Below, one piece after another: positions 61,016 through 64,000 of a stretch of 64,000 nt of DNA (positions are counted from its first letter, which is position 1; every line of letters starts with the position of its first letter). Where the stretch lies: positions 2,108,001 to 2,172,000 of the forward strand of contig NZ_AP026866.1 in the NCBI RefSeq assembly GCF_042849255.1. The letters run 5' to 3'. Made by a program: the position numbers and the translations under genes. The DNA is from Oceaniferula spumae. GTDB taxonomy: Bacteria > Verrucomicrobiota > Verrucomicrobiia > Verrucomicrobiales > Akkermansiaceae. Under the pieces are notes generated by a model. That model was not told the DNA's origin. It made no database searches and worked only from the letters and a program-made list of their open reading frames with translations.

Positions 61016-61921
61016 TTAGAAGTATCCTTCTTTTTTGCGGTCCTCCATGGCGGTCTCGGAACGTTTGTCATCAGAGCGGGTTCCGCGCTCGGTCTGGCGG
61101 GCGGAGGCTACCTCCTGAATAACGGCATCGATGTCAGCTGCTGGAGATTCGACGGCTCCTGTGCAGGTGGCATCACCGATGGTGCGGAATCGGACGATTT
61201 TCTTCTCTACAACCTCGTGGTCCTGAACGGTCACGAAATCTGTGACGGCGAGTAAGGAACCGTTGCGTTCGAACACTTCGCGTTCGTGTGAGAAGTATAT
61301 GTGCGGAAGATCGATGTTCTCTTTTTTAATATACTGCCAGACGTCCATCTCAGTCCAGTTAGACAGAGGGAAGACGCGGAAATGTTCGCCGTGCTGTTTA
61401 CGACCGTTGAAGATGTTCCAGAGTTCGGGGCGCTGGTTCTTCGGATCCCATTGGCCAAAATCATCACGATGGGAAAAGAAGCGTTCCTTGGCGCGGGCCT
61501 TTTCCTCGTCGCGGCGACCTCCACCGAGAGCGGCGTCGAACTGATGCTCCTCGATGCCATCGAGCAAGGTAACAGTTTGCAGGCCGTTACGGCTGGCATT
61601 GGCTCCCTTTTCTTCGGTGACGCGGCCTTTATCTATGGATTCCTGAACGCTGGCGACCACCAGACGGGCTCCGATTTTCTCGATGAACTGGTCACGGAAA
61701 ACCATGGTCTCAGGGAAGTTATGCCCAGTGTCCACGTGCATGAGGACAAAAGGAATCCTGGCCGGTGCAAATGCCTTGTAGGCGAGGTGCGCCATCACAA
61801 TGGAGTCCTTGCCTCCGGAGAATAACAGAACGGGATTTTCAAACTGAGCCGCTGTCTCGCGGAGAATGAAAATAGCCTCGGACTCGAGGTGATCGAGGTG
61901 ACTGAGTGCGTAAGATGCCAT
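61016..61921 (-). CDS. cysD: Sulfate adenylyltransferase subunit 2
   Basis: A 301-residue ATP-pyrophosphatase-fold enzyme. NPVLLFSGGKDSIVMAHLAY is the PP-loop; VDTGHNFPETMVFRD and GGRRDEEKARAKERFFSHRD are the conserved substrate blocks; FPLSNWTEMDVWQYIKKENI and the C-terminal RFRTIGDATCTGAVES complete the family. It forms the APS synthase with CysN. Order on the strand is cysC, cysD, cysN. Confidence 0.97.
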   Translation of the reverse strand: MASYALSHLDHLESEAIFILRETAAQFENPVLLFSGGKDSIVMAHLAYKAFAPARIPFVLMHVDTGHNFPETMVFRDQFIEKIGARLVVASVQESIDKGRVTEEKGANASRNGLQTVTLLDGIEEHQFDAALGGGRRDEEKARAKERFFSHRDDFGQWDPKNQRPELWNIFNGRKQHGEHFRVFPLSNWTEMDVWQYIKKENIDLPHIYFSHEREVFERNGSLLAVTDFVTVQDHEVVEKKIVRFRTIGDATCTGAVESPAADIDAVIQEVASARQTERGTRSDDKRSETAMEDRKKEGYF

Positions 61922-61969
61922 GACGGTTAGGAAAATGAGTGTGGGTTATGTCTCGAATCGGTTAGTCTG

Positions 61970-62572
61970 TTATAATGTCACTCTTGGGGTGACGACGGAC
62001 AACAGTTGCTCCAGGCAGGCGTCGAGTGAGTGGTCTTCTGTGTTGAGAACGACATCGGCATGAGCCGGCTCCTCGAACGCGGAGGCTTGTCCAGTAAAGT
62101 TCGCTATTTTACCAGCTTCGGCTTTGTCATAAAGCCCCTTCACATCGCGCTGGCGGCAGGCTTCAAAGGAAGCTTTGACATAGACCTCAAGAAAATCAGC
62201 CCCACCAATGATCTCACGAGCAGACTGACGAAAAGCTTCGCGCGGGGTGATGACCGATACCAACACGATGGATCCCGTGCGCACCACTGCCTTCGCCATT
62301 TCGGCCACCCGGCGGATGTTTTCGCACCTGTCCTCATCGGTGAAACCCAGGTTGCTGTTGAGGCCACTGCGGAGGTTATCGCCGTCGAGCATCGTCACCA
62401 GCCGACCAGAATCATGCAATTTACGCTCCAGAGCATTGGCTATCGTTGATTTTCCAGATCCGGAAAGCCCGTAAAGCCAGATCACCAGACCGCGCTGGCC
62501 GAGTAGATTCTCTTTTTCCTCACGCGGCACCTGCCGCTGGAATTCCGGATGGATGTTGCTGCCCTCTGCCAT
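61970..62572 (-). CDS. cysC: Adenylylsulfate kinase
   Basis: A 200-residue P-loop kinase. VIWLYGLSGSGKSTIANALE holds Walker A (GLSGSGKS). MLDGDNLRSGLNSNLGFTDE is the APS-binding block, and RRVAEMAKAVVRTGSIVLVS is typical. EVYVKASFEACRQRDVKGLY forms the lid region. It makes PAPS, the sulfate donor for sulfotransferases and for assimilatory reduction. It is the first gene of the cysC-cysD-cysN run. Confidence 0.96.
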   Translation of the reverse strand: MAEGSNIHPEFQRQVPREEKENLLGQRGLVIWLYGLSGSGKSTIANALERKLHDSGRLVTMLDGDNLRSGLNSNLGFTDEDRCENIRRVAEMAKAVVRTGSIVLVSVITPREAFRQSAREIIGGADFLEVYVKASFEACRQRDVKGLYDKAEAGKIANFTGQASAFEEPAHADVVLNTEDHSLDACLEQLLSVVTPRVTL

Positions 62573-62700
62573 TTAACAATTTATATTTTATCCTCTAAAA
62601 AGCTCTAACCGCCGGTTACGCACGCTACCGCCCTTGGTCGATTGGCCGCGATCAGGCCAAAACCATGTGATTCAGTGAAAAAATGTATGAGCCACATGGA

Positions 62701-62744
62701 AAAATCCCACCTCTGGCTGCTGAGAACAGACCACAGAGGCGGGT
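62701..62744 (-). terminator. Rho-independent terminator after sufD
   Basis: On the minus strand CCCGCCTCTG and CAGAGGTGGG pair over 10 bp with one mismatch around an 18-base loop and lead into ATTTTT. It lies 65 bases after the sufD stop codon and separates the suf genes from cysC. The other 130 bases before cysC hold no further gene. Confidence 0.75.
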
Positions 62745-62808
62745 GTTTGTTCAATAAAAAATGAACAATTTAATTTTTATGAAATATCGATTACGCTTGC
62801 CAAACGAA

Positions 62809-63978
62809 TTAGATGGCTACGAATTTGCGATCCAAGGCTTCCATAACGACCTCTTCGAGTCGCTCATTGCCTAGTCGCTCGATGACATCCACAGAAAATC
62901 CGTTCGCTATCAAACGTCGAGCACTGTGAGGCGGAATACCTCTGGCGCAGAGATAGAAAATCTCTTCGTCGCTGATACTTGCGGAGGTGCTGCCGTGGGA
63001 ACATTTGACCTGATCGGCATTGATCTCCAAACCTGGCATTGAGTTCGCCTCGGTGGAATCTTCCATGAGCAGATTACGGCAAGTCTGGTAGGCATCGGTG
63101 TAATGCGCCCCTTCGTCCACCAGAATCAGACCGGAGAAGACCGTCTTGGAATTTCCGTAGAGAGTGTTCTTGTAGAGCAGGTCACTGTTCGTGTGTGGAG
63201 CTGCGTGCTGCTGATAGGTGCGCTGGTCATACTGCTGGCTACCGGCAGGAATGGAACAGGACAACATATCCGAGTGAGCCCCCTCACCTGTCATCAGGCT
63301 GAGAGCTTCGTTTCTTGCCCACTGGGCTCCGGTGTTCAAAGTGAATGCCGTAGCGTGCGCATCGCGACCGACCTTGGTCACATTGACCTGGATCATGCGA
63401 CTCACCAAGTTCAGCTCCTGCACTGCGCAGTAAGTGAGCTTGGAGCCATCGCCCGCGATGAGATCGTTCACAGCGATACAGAGGCTGGTGTCGTCCTCGT
63501 TAGCACTTGAAAAGCGATCCAACACACTGACCTCGGCATTTTTACCGGTGATGATCAGAGTGTGAGGGAAAGCTGTTTTGTTAGAACCGGAAATCACGTG
63601 GCTGACTTCGATAGGTTGTTCGACTTTCACACCATCAGGGACGTAAACAAACAGCCCGCTTTTCACATTAGCTTTATGCAGCGCAGCAAATTTGGCAGAG
63701 CCGAGACGCGTCTCGCTCTTCATGAAGTGTTCTTTCACCAAGTCTCCGTGTTGCTCAAGAGCATCCTCAAATGGCAGGCAGATGACGCCATCCGGAAGGG
63801 CTGGGATTTGGTAGTGGATTTCACTGGATTCTTCGGGGGTAAAATCCTCGAAGTCGAGTTGCTTGAGATTTCCGAACCTCCAATTTTCATCGCTGCGCGA
63901 CGGCATTGGGAGATCCTGATATTCCTTGATGGCAGATTGTTGCAGGTCAGCAAACCATGCAGGCAAAGTAGCGGTCAT
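62809..63978 (-). CDS. sufD: Fe-S cluster assembly protein SufD
   Basis: A 389-residue beta-helix scaffold protein. PSRSDENWRFGNLKQLDFED is the N-terminal SufD/SufB-type block. The core repeats lead to SGLILVDEGAHYTDAYQTCR, NLLMEDSTEANSMPGLEINA and QVKCSHGSTSASISDEEIFY, followed by LCARGIPPHSARRLIANGF, all typical of SufD. It forms the SufBC2D complex with SufB and the SufC ATPase, which assembles Fe-S clusters. The other suf genes should lie beyond the right edge. Confidence 0.95.
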   Translation of the reverse strand: MTATLPAWFADLQQSAIKEYQDLPMPSRSDENWRFGNLKQLDFEDFTPEESSEIHYQIPALPDGVICLPFEDALEQHGDLVKEHFMKSETRLGSAKFAALHKANVKSGLFVYVPDGVKVEQPIEVSHVISGSNKTAFPHTLIITGKNAEVSVLDRFSSANEDDTSLCIAVNDLIAGDGSKLTYCAVQELNLVSRMIQVNVTKVGRDAHATAFTLNTGAQWARNEALSLMTGEGAHSDMLSCSIPAGSQQYDQRTYQQHAAPHTNSDLLYKNTLYGNSKTVFSGLILVDEGAHYTDAYQTCRNLLMEDSTEANSMPGLEINADQVKCSHGSTSASISDEEIFYLCARGIPPHSARRLIANGFSVDVIERLGNERLEEVVMEALDRKFVAI

Positions 63979-64000
63979 GTAATAAATATTGTGTAAAAAT

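Noticed and set aside
59831..61255. Two long plus-strand frames (233 and 240 residues)
   Set aside because: They are shadows of cysN and cysD, whose motifs are intact on the other strand.
1..64000. CRISPR arrays, insertion sequences, phage genes or integrases
   Set aside because: No regularly spaced repeats, transposase motifs or integrase motifs were seen on either strand.

Overview
The window looks like chromosomal DNA from a marine-type member of the Verrucomicrobiota (Verrucomicrobiae, Rubritalea/Haloferula-like). This is inferred from gene content. It carries two DUF1501 proteins, a DUF1549/DUF1553 protein, a DUF1800 protein, a formylglycine-type sulfatase with its own regulator, an exosortase with an EpsI-type partner, and a core block prs-rplY-pth-rpsF-ssb. 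No rRNA was available to test this. Every complete protein-coding gene I accept is on the minus strand. The only plus-strand gene is a cut-off M24 peptidase at the left edge.

Layout. 1-6.5 kb: M24 peptidase end, then a small polysaccharide-degradation cassette (GntR/LacI-type regulator, sulfatase, sialate O-acetylesterase-like protein, GH36-like alpha-galactosidase). 6.65-6.78 kb: tRNA-Tyr with its terminator. 6.9-10.2 kb: DUF1549/DUF1553 and DUF1501 pair. 10.3-15 kb: housekeeping genes thrC, ssb, rpsF, pth, rplY, prs. 15.1-22 kb: exopolysaccharide/exosortase block (lipid-linked sugar transferase, EpsI, exosortase, GT4, O-antigen ligase-like polymerase with TPRs). 22.2-26.3 kb: translationally coupled DUF1800, DUF1501 and a small membrane-anchored protein. 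26.4-58.4 kb: a very large surface polysaccharide locus with glycosyltransferases, sugar-nucleotide enzymes, a second polymerase, a flippase, methyltransferases, an MBOAT/SGNH acylation pair, and pathways for a CDP-3,6-dideoxyhexose, GDP-fucose, and UDP-glucuronate/xylose. 58.4-62.6 kb: sugar aminotransferase and sulfate activation (cysD, cysN, cysC). 62.8-64 kb: sufD.

How it fits together. The polysaccharide locus appears to be modular. An AT-rich section (about 31.5-37.4 kb, ending in an 817-bp gene-free gap) sits beside a GC-richer section (38.2-47.1 kb), and there is a stray 17-nt tRNA D-arm at the start of that second section. Sugar-nucleotide genes make CDP-, GDP- and UDP-activated sugars. 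The glycosyltransferases would assemble a repeat unit on the lipid carrier charged by the 15.1-kb transferase. The flippase and polymerases would export and polymerise it, and the MBOAT/SGNH pair could acylate it. The most unusual proteins are a 902-residue fusion of nucleotidyltransferase-like, thymidylate-kinase-like and GT4 domains, a shorter relative with a decayed kinase region, and a fused cytidylyltransferase/GHMP-kinase. I found no CRISPR array, insertion sequence, integrase or phage gene.
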